Assembly: GCF_036347135.1 (NCBI RefSeq)
Contig: NZ_CP108938.1
Span: 9,920,001-9,984,000, forward strand
Reading direction: 5' to 3'
From: Streptomyces sp. NBC_00775
GTDB lineage: Bacteria > Actinomycetota > Actinomycetes > Streptomycetales > Streptomycetaceae
DNA: 64,000 nt
Shown piece after piece: positions 43,037-52,127 of the stretch. Within the stretch, counting starts at the first letter, position 1. Each line of letters opens with the position of its first letter. Both the position numbers and the translations under genes were made by a program. The notes beneath the pieces are model-generated. The model was not told the origin of the DNA. It worked only from the letters and a program-made list of their open reading frames with translations, and did not search any database.

Positions 43037-45016
43037 TCACGAGTGCGACGGAATCACCTCCACGTCCGCAGCCCGCACGAACGCCACCCGGTGGCCGAAC
43101 TGGATCTCGTAGTACATGTCCGTGCCGATCACGACCGTGTGCCCTGCCGTGTCGAAGGTCGGCGCGTAGAAGTACTCGCCCGGCACCTTGTCACCGACCG
43201 CGTACCGCTGGCCTTCGAGCAGCTTGTACGGCAGCGGCGAGACGGCCTGGACGGGGACGCCCGTCGGGTACGCCTCCTTCTCCGGGTAGGCGCGCCCGTA
43301 GACGGGGATCTCCGTGAGGCCGTCCTTGGGCGTGACGACCAGCCCTGACGCGTTCACCGCCGTCGGCTGCTTTTGCGGGTTCTTGAACCAGGCCTTCTGG
43401 CCCAGGTACCAGATCGCCATCCAGTCGCCGTCACGGCCGGCGACCGCGTACCGCTGCCCGGTGGAGACACGCGAGGCGACGTCGTTCACACCGGTGGTCG
43501 AGGCGTCGCCTTTGGGATAGAGCCCGATGTCCTTGATCAGGGGCGCGTTCTCGTCCGCCGCGCTGTAGAGGCGCACCTCACTGGAGCCGTGCGCCGCGCA
43601 GGGCACGCCCTTGGTGACGCAGCCCGTGTACACCGGCTGGTTGTCGGTGAAGTCCGGCAGTACGGTCACCAGCCCGCCGCCGTGCTTCGATGTGCGGTGG
43701 AAGGGGTGCCCCAGCAGCGTGAAGTAGTGCTGCCAGTCCCAGTACGGGCCCGGGTCGGTGTGCATACCCGGGACGGTGGCGGTCGTCGGGCCCGGCACGT
43801 TGTCGTGCCCCAGGATGTGCTGCCGGTCCAGCGGGATGTCGTACTTCTTGGAGAGGTACTTCACCAGCCGCGCCGAGGCCCGGTACATCTCCTCCGTGTA
43901 CCAGGCGTCCGGCGAGGCCAGGAAGCCCTCGTGCTCCAGTCCGATCGACTTGGCGTTGACGTACCAGTTGCCCGCGTGCCAGGCCACGTCCTTGGCCTGC
44001 ACATGCTGGGCGATGTGACCGTCGGTCGAGCGCAGGGTGTAGTTCCACGACACATAGGTCGGGTCCTGGACCAGCTTCAGGACGCCGTCCCAGGTGCCTT
44101 CCGTGTCATGGATGACGATGTACTTGATGCTCTGCGACGCGGGCCGGTCGCCGAGATCGTGGTTGCCGTAGTCACCCTCGCCGAACTCCGCGTACGGGGC
44201 CGGGATCCACTCGCAGGACACCTTCTTGGGGCACTCCGTGCCATCTGCGGAGACCGTACGCAGCCCCGTCCGCCCGAGTTGTGCCGTGTCGGGGCTCAGC
44301 TCGGGCTGGGCGGCGAGCGCCATCTGCTGACCGGCGTCCGTGGTGCGCTCCTCGCCGCCGCGCATCACCTCGTAGACGTCATCGGCGTACGTCGCCGCCG
44401 TCGCCGTGTCGTCCGCGCCCGAGAAACGTGCCACCGCCCCGTACCAGGCGGCCGCGTCGTCGCTCAGCGGCTCGCCGAGGTCCTGCTGCGCGGCGGCGAG
44501 GAGCGCGGCGCCGCCCTCGACGTTCGCGGCGGCGTCCGTACGCAGCTGCTCCGCCGGGAGGCCGGTGAGCTCGGCCGCCTTCGTCAACGTCTTGAGCCGG
44601 GCCGGGAGTTCGGAGTTCTCCGGCACCTTGGTGTCGGGGAGGAGGGCAGCGCGCGAGCTGTCGCCGCGGGCGTCCTCCGTGCCCTCGCTGTGGTGCGGTG
44701 CCTCGGCGATCGCCGTACGGGCGTCGGTGAGGTGCATCGGGCCGTAGCCGCCGCTGACGCTCGGGGCACCGGCGTGCGCGTCCCAGCGGGACTGCAGATA
44801 GGAGACGGCGAGCAGGACGCTCTGCGGCACGTGGTACTCGGCGGCCGCGGCGCCGAAGGCCCTCTGCAACTGTGCGGAGGAGACCTGCTCGGTGGTGCCG
44901 GACGGGGCCGCGCCGAGCAGCGGCAGCAGCAGCGCCGCCGAGGCGACGGCGCCCGCGGTCCTGCGCGTGCGTCTGTGCCCGGCGGTGGCCTTGGGGCCGG
45001 GGGCGGATCCTCGCAA
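43037..45016 (-). CDS. Secreted N-acetylmuramoyl-L-alanine amidase (Amidase_2)
   Basis: 659 residues. The N-terminus RRTRRTAGAVASAALLLPLLGAA is a signal sequence, then an extracellular region of about 200 residues (VPQSVLLAVSYLQSRWDAHAG). The zinc Amidase_2 domain follows: YIVIHDTEGTW (first His ligand), IGLEHEGF, and ILGHDNVPGPTTATVPGMHTDPG. The C-terminal part has beta repeats (YAVAGRDGDWMAIWYLGQKAWF) of SH3-like appearance. It should cleave the bond between MurNAc and the stem peptide. No ATG/GTG exists near the signal peptide; the TTG at 45016 preceded by AGGAGG at 5 nt is taken as the start. An ATG at 45100 is possible but lacks a ribosome site. Confidence 0.87.
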   Translation of the reverse strand: MRGSAPGPKATAGHRRTRRTAGAVASAALLLPLLGAAPSGTTEQVSSAQLQRAFGAAAAEYHVPQSVLLAVSYLQSRWDAHAGAPSVSGGYGPMHLTDARTAIAEAPHHSEGTEDARGDSSRAALLPDTKVPENSELPARLKTLTKAAELTGLPAEQLRTDAAANVEGGAALLAAAQQDLGEPLSDDAAAWYGAVARFSGADDTATAATYADDVYEVMRGGEERTTDAGQQMALAAQPELSPDTAQLGRTGLRTVSADGTECPKKVSCEWIPAPYAEFGEGDYGNHDLGDRPASQSIKYIVIHDTEGTWDGVLKLVQDPTYVSWNYTLRSTDGHIAQHVQAKDVAWHAGNWYVNAKSIGLEHEGFLASPDAWYTEEMYRASARLVKYLSKKYDIPLDRQHILGHDNVPGPTTATVPGMHTDPGPYWDWQHYFTLLGHPFHRTSKHGGGLVTVLPDFTDNQPVYTGCVTKGVPCAAHGSSEVRLYSAADENAPLIKDIGLYPKGDASTTGVNDVASRVSTGQRYAVAGRDGDWMAIWYLGQKAWFKNPQKQPTAVNASGLVVTPKDGLTEIPVYGRAYPEKEAYPTGVPVQAVSPLPYKLLEGQRYAVGDKVPGEYFYAPTFDTAGHTVVIGTDMYYEIQFGHRVAFVRAADVEVIPSHS

Positions 45017-45329
45017 AGCAGCCTCCTGGGACGGTCGGGCGCGGTGGGGCGTGCGGGGGCCGAACGCGTCAGTGGTATCGGCTCTCCGACGATCCGTCAA
45101 TCATGCCCAGAGGCAGGCGATTTCCCATGTCAACGGCGGGTGTGGCGGGTTTCGTGGCGGCGGTGACCCGGCCTGCGGGGCGTCAGTGGAGTGGACCAAT
45201 AACCCGAACGGGGGACACCTGGAAACAGGGACCGCGGAAACGGGGACGCCAGATGGCGGGCAACACCCGGACATGACGAAGGCCCGCGGTGCGCCGCTGT
45301 CCAGGCGCAACCGCGGACCTCCGTCCCCG
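45017..45329. other. Intergenic region between the amidase and phosphotransferase genes
   Basis: 313 bp. It holds the amidase promoter region (not resolved into clear -35/-10 boxes) and the phosphotransferase terminator at 45281-45319. The short frames here look like shadows, and no gene is supported. Confidence 0.6.
45281..45319 (-). terminator. Terminator of the phosphotransferase gene
   Basis: Arms 45281-45295 and 45304-45319 pair over 15 positions with one bulged base and a G-U pair, 11 bp past the minus-strand stop. Confidence 0.75.
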
Positions 45330-46472
45330 TCAGCGAGTGCCGACCGCCGCTCGGACGGCCCGTCGGGCCAACTGGCAGTCGTCGTGCAGCCGCCTCAGCA
45401 GCAGCCGCTGTTCCTCGCCGGACGGCGCAGCACCCGGGTGGGCCGGTCCCGGTGCCGCCGGGGTCGTGTCGTGCATCGAGCGCTGCACGGCCGTCTCGTA
45501 CGTACGGATCTCACGGGTCAGTACCAGCATCAGGTTCACCAGGAAGGCGTCCCGTGCCGCCGGACCGGCCGACTGCGCGAGCTGACTGATCTGACGGCGC
45601 GCCACGGGAGCGTCCCCGAGCACCGCCCACAGCGTCGCCAGGTCGTATCCCGGCAAGTACCAGCCCGCATGCTCCCAGTCCACCAGCACTGGACCGGCCG
45701 GTGAGAGGAGAACGTTGGACAGGAGGGCGTCGCCGTGACAGAACTGGCCCATGCCCTGCCGGCCCGCCGAGTGGGCGATGCCGTGCACGAGCTTCTGCAG
45801 ATCGCCCATGTCCCGGTCCGTGAGCAGACCCAGCTCATGGAAACGGGAGATCCGCTCCGCGTAGTCCAGCGGGGCGTCGAACGTTCCCGCCGGTGGCCGC
45901 CACGCGTTCAGCCGGCAGATCGCGCCCAGTGCCGCCCGGATGTCCGCGCGGGGCGGAGCCTCGGCCGGATGGCGCTGGAGAGCGGCCACCCGGCCCGGCA
46001 TCCGCTCGATCACCAAGGTGCAGTTGTCCGGATCCGCCGCGATCAGCCGGGGCACCCGGACCGGTGGCCGGTGCCGCACGAACGAGCGGTAGGCCGCTAT
46101 TTCATGCCGGACCCGCTCGGCCCAGACGGGGGAGTGGTCCAGTAAACACTTGGCGACGGCCGTGCTGCGCCCGGTCGTGCCGACCAGGAGCACGGAGCGT
46201 CCGCTGCGGCGCAGCACCTGGACCGGAGCGAACTCCGGGCAGATCCGGTGCACCGACGCGATCGCCGTGCGCAGCTGCGCGCCCTGAGGGCCGGACAAGT
46301 CGATTCTCCCGCTGAGCGGTTGGGTGCCGAGCCCCGGAACGCGCCGCGTCCTGCCGGCGCCGAGTACGGGAGCCGCCGCCGGGCGCGCGGGGTCGAGGTA
46401 GGGGCCGCTGCCCGCCGGGCGGGGGTGCAGCGACCGGGGCGGAGCGGACACGGAGGACGATGCTGTGTACAT
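45330..46472 (-). CDS. APH-family phosphotransferase
   Basis: 380 residues, aminoglycoside/choline kinase-like fold. Catalytic loop [12 protein letters not shown] (HGD, metal Asn) and metal-binding VDWEHAGW. The N-terminal lobe is less clear, but [14 protein letters not shown] supplies a candidate ATP-contact Lys. The first 55 residues are Pro/Ser-rich and unstructured-looking. The substrate could be an antibiotic, choline-like molecule or sugar; sequence does not decide. The ATG at 46472 has AAGGGA upstream at a longish 11 nt. Divergent from the TPR regulator gene. Confidence 0.8.
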   Translation of the reverse strand: MYTASSSVSAPPRSLHPRPAGSGPYLDPARPAAAPVLGAGRTRRVPGLGTQPLSGRIDLSGPQGAQLRTAIASVHRICPEFAPVQVLRRSGRSVLLVGTTGRSTAVAKCLLDHSPVWAERVRHEIAAYRSFVRHRPPVRVPRLIAADPDNCTLVIERMPGRVAALQRHPAEAPPRADIRAALGAICRLNAWRPPAGTFDAPLDYAERISRFHELGLLTDRDMGDLQKLVHGIAHSAGRQGMGQFCHGDALLSNVLLSPAGPVLVDWEHAGWYLPGYDLATLWAVLGDAPVARRQISQLAQSAGPAARDAFLVNLMLVLTREIRTYETAVQRSMHDTTPAAPGPAHPGAAPSGEEQRLLLRRLHDDCQLARRAVRAAVGTR

Positions 46473-46659
46473 GGGCGAAACAGATCCCTTCGTGTGCCTG
46501 CAAGTTGCCGCGCTACCCGCCCCGGCCGCCCTGGTGCACCCTGGGGAATGTCCCTGAGGCAACCGGGTCGGGGTGGCGCGTTCCTACCTGACACCCGATG
46601 CCGAGTGGCACACCATCTGGCGCACCCTGGCGAACCCTGGCGAATAGTCGCTCAGCAAC

Positions 46660-46678
46660 TGACAGGCGGTTACTGTCA
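46660..46678. promoter_or_regulatory. TGACAG-N7-CTGTCA palindrome before the TPR regulator gene
   Basis: A perfect 6-bp-arm inverted repeat 27 bp upstream of the GTG at 46706, overlapping a -10-like TACTGT (46671-46676). Three ctggcga-type direct repeats lie just upstream (46618-46643). Confidence 0.4.
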
Positions 46679-46705
46679 AATCAGCCGAGAACCTGGGGGC
46701 TTGAC

Positions 46706-48205
46706 GTGAACGGACAACCCAACACCCGCCTTTCGGACCTGTTCGGCCTCGTCGGCTGGTCCAAGGGCGAACTCGCGAGAATGGTCAACCGGCAGGCGGC
46801 GGCCATGGGCCACCCCCAACTGGCGACCGACACCTCACGGGTGCGGCGTTGGATCGACACGGGAGAGATCCCGCGCGATCCCGTACCGCGGGTGCTGGCG
46901 GCCCTGTTCACCGAGCATCTCGGCCGTGTCGTGACCATCGAGGACCTCGGTCTGGTCCGGCACGGGCGCGCGGGGAAACGGCAAGGCGGCGGGAGTGTGG
47001 ATCATCCCGACGGAGTGCCCTGGGCGCCCGAGCGGACTGCTGCGGTCCTCACCGAATTCACGGGAATGGACCTCATGCTCAACCGACGCGGCTTGGTGGG
47101 CGCGGGTGCCGCGCTCGCCGCGGGATCCGCACTCAGCACTGCTATGCACGACTGGCTGCACACCGATCCGACGCTGTCCGCCGACGCTCCCCGATTCGAC
47201 GATCCCCTGCACGCCGACCCCGCTGGGTTCGACCGCTACGAGGCCGCCCCCATCGGGTCGCAGGAGATCGAGGAACTGGAGCGCTCGGTCGAGGTGTTCC
47301 GGGCCTGGGACGCCGCCCGCGGCGGCGGTCTCCAGCGCAAGGCTGTGGTGGGCCAGCTCAACGAAGTGGGAGGCATGCTCTCCTACCGGCACCCCGACCA
47401 TCTCCAGCGGCGCCTGTGGGGCGTCGCCGCCAACCTCGCCGTCCTCGCGGGCTGGATGTCGCACGACGTCGGCCTGGAGCCCACGGCTCAGAAGTACTTC
47501 GTCATCGCCGCCCACGCGGCCCGTGAGGGCGGTGACCGGCCCCGCGCCGGGGAGGCGCTCTCCCGAGCGGCTCGCCAGATGGTGCACCTGGGCCGGCCCG
47601 ACGACGCACTCGATCTCATGAAACTCGCCAAGTCCGGTTCCGGCGAGGAGACCCTGCCCCGCACCCAGGCCATGCTCTACACCATCGAAGCCTGGGCACA
47701 GGCCTCCATGGGCAAGGGCCAGGCCATGCGGCGCACCCTGGGCCGGGCGGAGGACCTGTTCGTCTCCGACCGGGGTGACGTACCACCGCCGAGCTGGATG
47801 CAGCTGTTCGACGAGGCCGACATGCACGGCATGCAGGCGCTCGCCTACCGCACCCTCGCCGAACACGAGCCGGCCGCGGCGGCCACCGCCCAGCGTCATG
47901 CCAAGGAGGCACTGAAGCTGCGCGAGTCGGGGCGGGAGCGGTCGAAGATCTTCGACCACATCTCCCTGGCGTCGGCCTGCTTCATCGCCGACGATCCCGA
48001 ACAGGCCGACCGGTACGCGCGACTGGCCCTGACGTCGATGGGATCCAACTCATCCCACCGCACCTGGGACCGGCTGCGCGAGATGTACCGGCTCACCGGG
48101 GAGTACTCCAGCTATCCGAAGATCCACGATCTGCGGGAGGAGATCAAACTCGCCCTGCCCAACGGCTCGTTGAAGCCACGGGGCGGCGGCAGCGCGCGGG
48201 CGTAA
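46706..48205 (+). CDS. TPR-containing regulator, NsdA-like (tentative)
   Basis: 499 residues. The N-terminal segment (LFGLVGWSKGELARMVNRQA, DTSRVRRWIDTGEIPRDP) looks like a helix-turn-helix module of Streptomyces regulators. A short hydrophobic stretch follows (RRGLVGAGAALAAGSALS), then an all-helical TPR-like region with TAQKYFVIAAHAAREGGD, QAMLYTIEAWAQASMG and QADRYARLALTSMG. Length and plan resemble NsdA, a negative regulator of sporulation and antibiotic production; that identification is from memory and unverified. The GTG at 46706 follows a G-rich ribosome site; the frame upstream has no homology. A terminator follows at 48211. Confidence 0.75.
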   Translation: MNGQPNTRLSDLFGLVGWSKGELARMVNRQAAAMGHPQLATDTSRVRRWIDTGEIPRDPVPRVLAALFTEHLGRVVTIEDLGLVRHGRAGKRQGGGSVDHPDGVPWAPERTAAVLTEFTGMDLMLNRRGLVGAGAALAAGSALSTAMHDWLHTDPTLSADAPRFDDPLHADPAGFDRYEAAPIGSQEIEELERSVEVFRAWDAARGGGLQRKAVVGQLNEVGGMLSYRHPDHLQRRLWGVAANLAVLAGWMSHDVGLEPTAQKYFVIAAHAAREGGDRPRAGEALSRAARQMVHLGRPDDALDLMKLAKSGSGEETLPRTQAMLYTIEAWAQASMGKGQAMRRTLGRAEDLFVSDRGDVPPPSWMQLFDEADMHGMQALAYRTLAEHEPAAAATAQRHAKEALKLRESGRERSKIFDHISLASACFIADDPEQADRYARLALTSMGSNSSHRTWDRLREMYRLTGEYSSYPKIHDLREEIKLALPNGSLKPRGGGSARA

Positions 48206-48210
48206 GGGGG

Positions 48211-48229
48211 CCCGTGTCGGCAACACGGG
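48211..48229. terminator. Terminator between convergent genes
   Basis: CCCGTGT (48211-48217) and ACACGGG (48223-48229) pair over a 5-nt loop, 5 bp past the regulator stop. Confidence 0.75.
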
Positions 48230-48235
48230 TTGGCT

Positions 48236-49702
48236 TCAGGAGCCGACCCGGGCGATGAGCACGCAGGCGTCGTCCTCGCGCTCGGTCTCGCCGAATTCCT
48301 CGACAACCATCCGTACACAGTCCTGGGCCGTGCGGGTCCCGTCGAAGCGCGGGGCCAGGTCGAGCAGCCTCTGGACGGCCGCCGCTCCTCCTCCGCTCTC
48401 GGCAGCTCCCGAGCGGGGGGACCCCGATCGCCACGGCACCAGTCCGTCGGTGTGCAGGAGCAGCAGGTCGCCCTCTTCGAGTGGCTCTTCGGCCTGCCCG
48501 TAGACGGCACCCGTGGTCGCCCCGAGCAGCACACCGTCCGGTGCCGGCAGCGCGCGCCCCGTCCCGTTGCGGAACAGCAGCGGGGCGGGGTGTCCTGCCT
48601 GCGCCCAGCTGAGGGTGCGGGTCTCGGGCCGGTAGCGGCAGCAGACGGCGCTGCCCAGAGCCGGCTGGACGGAGGCGTCGAGCAACTGGTTGAGCCAGGA
48701 CAGGAGTTGGCCCGGCCGGGTGCCTGTCACGGCCATACCGCGCAGGGCGCCGAGCAGCATCGCCATGCCCGAGGTCGCGGCGACTCCGTGGCCGGTGAGG
48801 TCACCGACGCTCAACAGGGTGTCCCCGTCGGGGAGTTCGAGGGCGTCGTACCAGTCGCCGCCGATCAGTGCGCTGGTCGACGACGGGAGATAGTGCGCGG
48901 CGAGGTCCAGGGTCCCGGGACCCCCCTGCGGGAACCGCAGGGAACCGCGCCACGGCGGCAGTACGGCCTCCTGCAGTTCGACCGCGAGCCGGTGCTCGGT
49001 CTGCGCGATGTGCCGCTCGCGCTGCAGCGAGTCACGGGTCTCGCTCACCGTCCGCTGGCTGCGGCGCAGTTCGCTGACGTCGCGCAGCACGGCCCACATC
49101 GAGGCGGTGCTGCCGTCGGCGTCGAGCACGGGCTCGCCCATCATGTGTACGGTCCGCACCCCGCCGTCGGGGCGCATGATGCGGAACTCCCCGTCGATGG
49201 GCTTGGCGTCGATGAGGCACTCCGTGACCATCGCCGTCAGCATCCGCCGGTCCTCGTCGAGCACCAGCGACGGAAGTTCGTCGAGCGTCAGCGGGGGAGC
49301 GGCGGGATCGCGGCCCAGGATCTGATAGAGCTCACCGGACCAACTGGCCTCGTCCGTCAGCAGGTTCCACTCGGCGCTGCCGACCCGGCTCAGCAGCGAG
49401 CCGCGCCGGGATGCGGCCGGCACGGCTCGGGCGGCGGGGACGGCTGCGGGTTGGACGGGCACAGGCGGTGGTCCGTCCCGCAACTGGCCCAAGTGCTCGT
49501 CGAGATCGTTCAGTTGATGCATCGCCAGATTGCACAGCGCACGCTGCCAGCGTCCCTGCGGATCCTCGCCGTCGGCGGGCGCGTCACGCCGTACGGCGTC
49601 CACCTCGCCGCGCAGCCGCCGCGTCTGCGAAATGAGCGCGTCGACCGTGCCGCGCTGGGGCGGCTGAGCGGCTGGGCGGTCCGCAGAGAGATGGGAGGGC
49701 AT
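48236..49702 (-). CDS. PAS-SpoIIE-type PP2C phosphatase
   Basis: 488 residues. A PAS domain (GSAEWNLLTDEASWSGELYQ to FRIMRPDGGVRTVHMMGEP) is followed by a SpoIIE/RsbU PP2C phosphatase (IGGDWYDALELPDGDTLLSV, QAGHPAPLLFRNG, LLLLHTDGLVPWR) with the metal-binding Asp residues present. No HATPase domain follows, unlike the other phosphatase at 40457. Likely role: dephosphorylation of an anti-anti-sigma factor under a PAS-sensed cue. The ATG at 49702 is preceded by CGGAG at 8 nt; the upstream frame to 49840 lacks homology. Confidence 0.87.
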   Translation of the reverse strand: MPSHLSADRPAAQPPQRGTVDALISQTRRLRGEVDAVRRDAPADGEDPQGRWQRALCNLAMHQLNDLDEHLGQLRDGPPPVPVQPAAVPAARAVPAASRRGSLLSRVGSAEWNLLTDEASWSGELYQILGRDPAAPPLTLDELPSLVLDEDRRMLTAMVTECLIDAKPIDGEFRIMRPDGGVRTVHMMGEPVLDADGSTASMWAVLRDVSELRRSQRTVSETRDSLQRERHIAQTEHRLAVELQEAVLPPWRGSLRFPQGGPGTLDLAAHYLPSSTSALIGGDWYDALELPDGDTLLSVGDLTGHGVAATSGMAMLLGALRGMAVTGTRPGQLLSWLNQLLDASVQPALGSAVCCRYRPETRTLSWAQAGHPAPLLFRNGTGRALPAPDGVLLGATTGAVYGQAEEPLEEGDLLLLHTDGLVPWRSGSPRSGAAESGGGAAAVQRLLDLAPRFDGTRTAQDCVRMVVEEFGETEREDDACVLIARVGS

Positions 49703-50021
49703 TGCGTACTCCGATGCGGGGACGGTACGACCAAGGCTGACGGAAGGACCGTTACGACTGTTGCACAGCCCGCGACGCGCTGTAAGGGATTTGGCAACAC
49801 CCGATACGGTGGTGCTTCTGGCATATGCCGCAGTCCTCACGGACCGGCTGCGTGGGACCGATTCGGTACGCGTCCGGCATGGTCAAGTCGTAGATGGCGT
49901 ACGTGACTTGATGGTCTGCCGGGTGCGCGTGCCCGCCCTTCATTCTTCTGTTCGAGGGGCATATGTGCGAAGCCTGCTCCGTTGTGGGATCCGTCAAACG
50001 CGGATCAGGCCGAGCCGGGGC
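49703..50021. other. Intergenic stretch, no supported gene
   Basis: 319 bp, less GC-rich than its surroundings. A minus-strand 81-codon frame (49752-49997) contains several Cys, but its ribosome site is poor and I see no homology. The segment must include the promoter of the phosphatase gene and the end of the TetR gene. Confidence 0.5.
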
Positions 50022-50702
50022 TCAGAGCGAGCGCACGAAGTCCTTCACCTCGGTCTCGTAGAGAGTGGCCGGGTCGATGCCCATCGAGCTGAAGTTGCCC
50101 TCGATCTCCAGGCTCACCAGGCCGTGCAGATGGGCCCACAGCATGGTGGTTCGCGCGGCGACCGCCTCCGGCACGTCCTCGATTCCGTGCCGTTTCATCC
50201 ACTCCCGGAACTGGGCTGCCGGGCCCTCCGGAACCGCCGTGTCCGGCTTCGCGAGGGCGCCCACCACCTCCAGTACGACGGTCATGGCGGGCTGGGAGGC
50301 CTCGACCAGGTTCGTGGACTGTGCGTCGTAGCCCTGGAGGGGTGCCCGGAACAGGAGCCGGTAGCGGTGTGGCTCGGTCAGCGCCCAGGTGCGAAAGGCC
50401 CGGACGACCGCGGTCAGACGGGCGACCGCGTCCGTCGCGCCGGCGTCGGCCGCGCGGGCGAGTGCGGACGCCAGGTCCCCGTAGGCGTCGATCACCAGCT
50501 CGGTCAGCAGGCTGTCCCGGTTGGTGAAGTAGCGGTAGAGCGCGGGCCCCGTCATGCCCACCTGCTTGGCGATGGCGTTGAGCGACAGCGCCTCCGGGCC
50601 TCCCTCGGCCAGCTGTCGCAGTGCCGCGGTCTTGACCTCCTGCCGTACCTGCGCGCGGAACCGATCGCGCAGGCCGGGCTCCGTGCGGTTCTCTGCCGCC
50701 AT
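50022..50702 (-). CDS. TetR/AcrR-family transcriptional regulator
   Basis: 226 residues. N-terminal TetR helix-turn-helix (VKTAALRQLAEGGPEALSLN, IAKQVGMTGPALYRYFTNRD), then a WHG-type ligand-binding domain (LLFRAPLQGYD, MLWAHLHGLVSLEIEGNF). Divergent from the reductase gene with a 116-bp gap that holds an inverted repeat, so it very probably controls that gene and itself. The inducer is unknown. ATG start at the end of the shared promoter region. Confidence 0.88.
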   Translation of the reverse strand: MAAENRTEPGLRDRFRAQVRQEVKTAALRQLAEGGPEALSLNAIAKQVGMTGPALYRYFTNRDSLLTELVIDAYGDLASALARAADAGATDAVARLTAVVRAFRTWALTEPHRYRLLFRAPLQGYDAQSTNLVEASQPAMTVVLEVVGALAKPDTAVPEGPAAQFREWMKRHGIEDVPEAVAARTTMLWAHLHGLVSLEIEGNFSSMGIDPATLYETEVKDFVRSL

Positions 50703-50762
50703 GTCGTCGCCTTCTTCGTCTTCTCGGGTGGCCCTTGACTTACGGAATATAGAGGAGCAAGC

Positions 50763-50791
50763 TCTCGTTAGAACCTATCACGAACACGAGA
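50763..50791. promoter_or_regulatory. Operator candidate in the TetR/reductase divergent promoter
   Basis: TCTCGT (50763-50768) and ACGAGA (50786-50791) are inverted arms 17 bp apart in an unusually AT-rich stretch. TATAAC (50795-50800) and GAAGGAG (50801-50807) lie just before the reductase ATG. Confidence 0.4.
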
Positions 50792-50818
50792 AGTTATAAC
50801 GAAGGAGCTCTGACCGTC

Positions 50819-51889
50819 ATGGACACGGAGACTGTGGCCGATGTGGTGACCGAAGTCGTCCTCCCGGGAGTCGTGGAGCCCTCGGGCCTCGAGATCCGTG
50901 TGCGTCCCGCGACGCAGCCCACCGCAGGTGAGGTCGTCCTCGCCCTGGAGGCCTCCGGAGTGTCGTTCGCCGAGCAGCAGATGCGCCGCGGCAAGTACTA
51001 CGACCAGCCGCCGTTCCCCTTCGTGCCGGGCTACGACCTGGTCGGCGTCGTGGTCCGGGTCGGCGCGGGGGTGGACGCGTCACTGGTCGGCCGGCGCTTC
51101 GCCGCTCTGACCAAGGTCGGCGGCTGGGCCAGCCGGGTCGTACTGCCCGTCACCGATCTCGTCGAGGTCCCCGGCACACTGGATCCCGGCGACGCCGAGA
51201 CGGTGGTCGTCAACGGCATCACCGCCTGGCAGATGCTGCACCGTATCGCCAGGGTCCGCGCGGGCCAGACCGTACTGGTGCACGGGGCGAACGGCGGCGT
51301 GGGCTCCACGCTGGTGCAGCTCGCCACCCACGCCGGCATCCGCGTCATCGGCACCGCCTCGCCCCGGCATCACGACGCGGTGCGCGCGCTCGGCGCCACC
51401 CCGGTCGACTACCGCGCGCCCGATCTGCCCGCCAGGGTGCGGGAGTTGGCGCCGGGCGGCGTCGACGCCGTCTTCGACCACGTAGGAGGCGAGGGCATCG
51501 TCGACTCCTTCGGTCTGCTGGCCCGGGGCGGCACGCTCGTCTCGTACGGCAGCGCGGCCACCCGGGACATCGCCGGATCCTCCAAGCTGCCGATCCTCAA
51601 GCTCATCGGACGGCTGCTCCTCTGGAAGTTCCTGCCCAACGGCCGACGTACGCACTTCTACAACATCTGGGCCGGCAAGCGCCGTTCGGCCGCCTTCCAT
51701 GAGCGCCTGCGTACCGACCTCGGCCAGGTCTTCGCCCTGCTCGCCGACGGCGCCATCACCGCGCAGGTCGCGGCCCGCATCCCGCTCGGCCGGGCCGCGG
51801 AAGCCATGCGGCTGGCCGAGTCCGGCACCGTCACCGGCAAGGTGATCCTCGTCCCCGACCCGGACCGGGACGCGCCCCACGCCCCGTGA
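50819..51889 (+). CDS. Medium-chain zinc-type/quinone oxidoreductase family reductase
   Basis: 356 residues, MDR superfamily. GroES-like N-terminal half (FPFVPGYDLVGVVVRVGAGV) and a Rossmann NADP-binding half with VLVHGANGGVGSTLVQLATH. The structural- and catalytic-zinc Cys/His sets of alcohol dehydrogenases are not seen, so a quinone reductase or enoyl reductase activity is more likely than zinc ADH. Controlled, by context, by the divergent TetR regulator. GAAGGAG precedes the ATG at 11 nt. Confidence 0.85.
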   Translation: MDTETVADVVTEVVLPGVVEPSGLEIRVRPATQPTAGEVVLALEASGVSFAEQQMRRGKYYDQPPFPFVPGYDLVGVVVRVGAGVDASLVGRRFAALTKVGGWASRVVLPVTDLVEVPGTLDPGDAETVVVNGITAWQMLHRIARVRAGQTVLVHGANGGVGSTLVQLATHAGIRVIGTASPRHHDAVRALGATPVDYRAPDLPARVRELAPGGVDAVFDHVGGEGIVDSFGLLARGGTLVSYGSAATRDIAGSSKLPILKLIGRLLLWKFLPNGRRTHFYNIWAGKRRSAAFHERLRTDLGQVFALLADGAITAQVAARIPLGRAAEAMRLAESGTVTGKVILVPDPDRDAPHAP

Positions 51890-52014
51890 CATCCCTGCGG
51901 ACCTTCCGACCGCGGCCTGACGCGGTGTCACGGGCGGACTCGCGCCGGATCGTGCTCGCGGTGCCGTGCCGGGCAGCAAGGCCGCAGACGCGTCGGATCC
52001 GTCCACTCGGCGAG

Positions 52015-52047
52015 GTTCGACCGCTGTTCACCCGCGCCTCACCACAC
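52015..52047 (+). promoter_or_regulatory. PHO box (PhoP direct repeats) upstream of phospholipase C
   Basis: Three 11-bp units in direct repeat: GTTCGACCGCT, GTTCACCCGCG and CCTCACCACAC. This matches the PhoP direct-repeat pattern of Streptomyces (GTTCACC plus 4 bp). It lies 81 bp before the ATG. Confidence 0.6.
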
Positions 52048-52127
52048 AGGTATGGACCTTGACGATCACCCCGTGCACGCTTGCGCGCGGTGTGCCGCAG
52101 GGGCACTCCAGTGACGAGGGCGGGCGA

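Noticed and set aside
45101..45310. Small minus-strand gene upstream of the amidase
   Set aside because: Overlaps the phosphotransferase terminator hairpin, with no ribosome site or homology.
49752..49997. Cys-containing 81-codon minus-strand frame
   Set aside because: Poor ribosome site, no homology seen, and it lies in a promoter-like gap.
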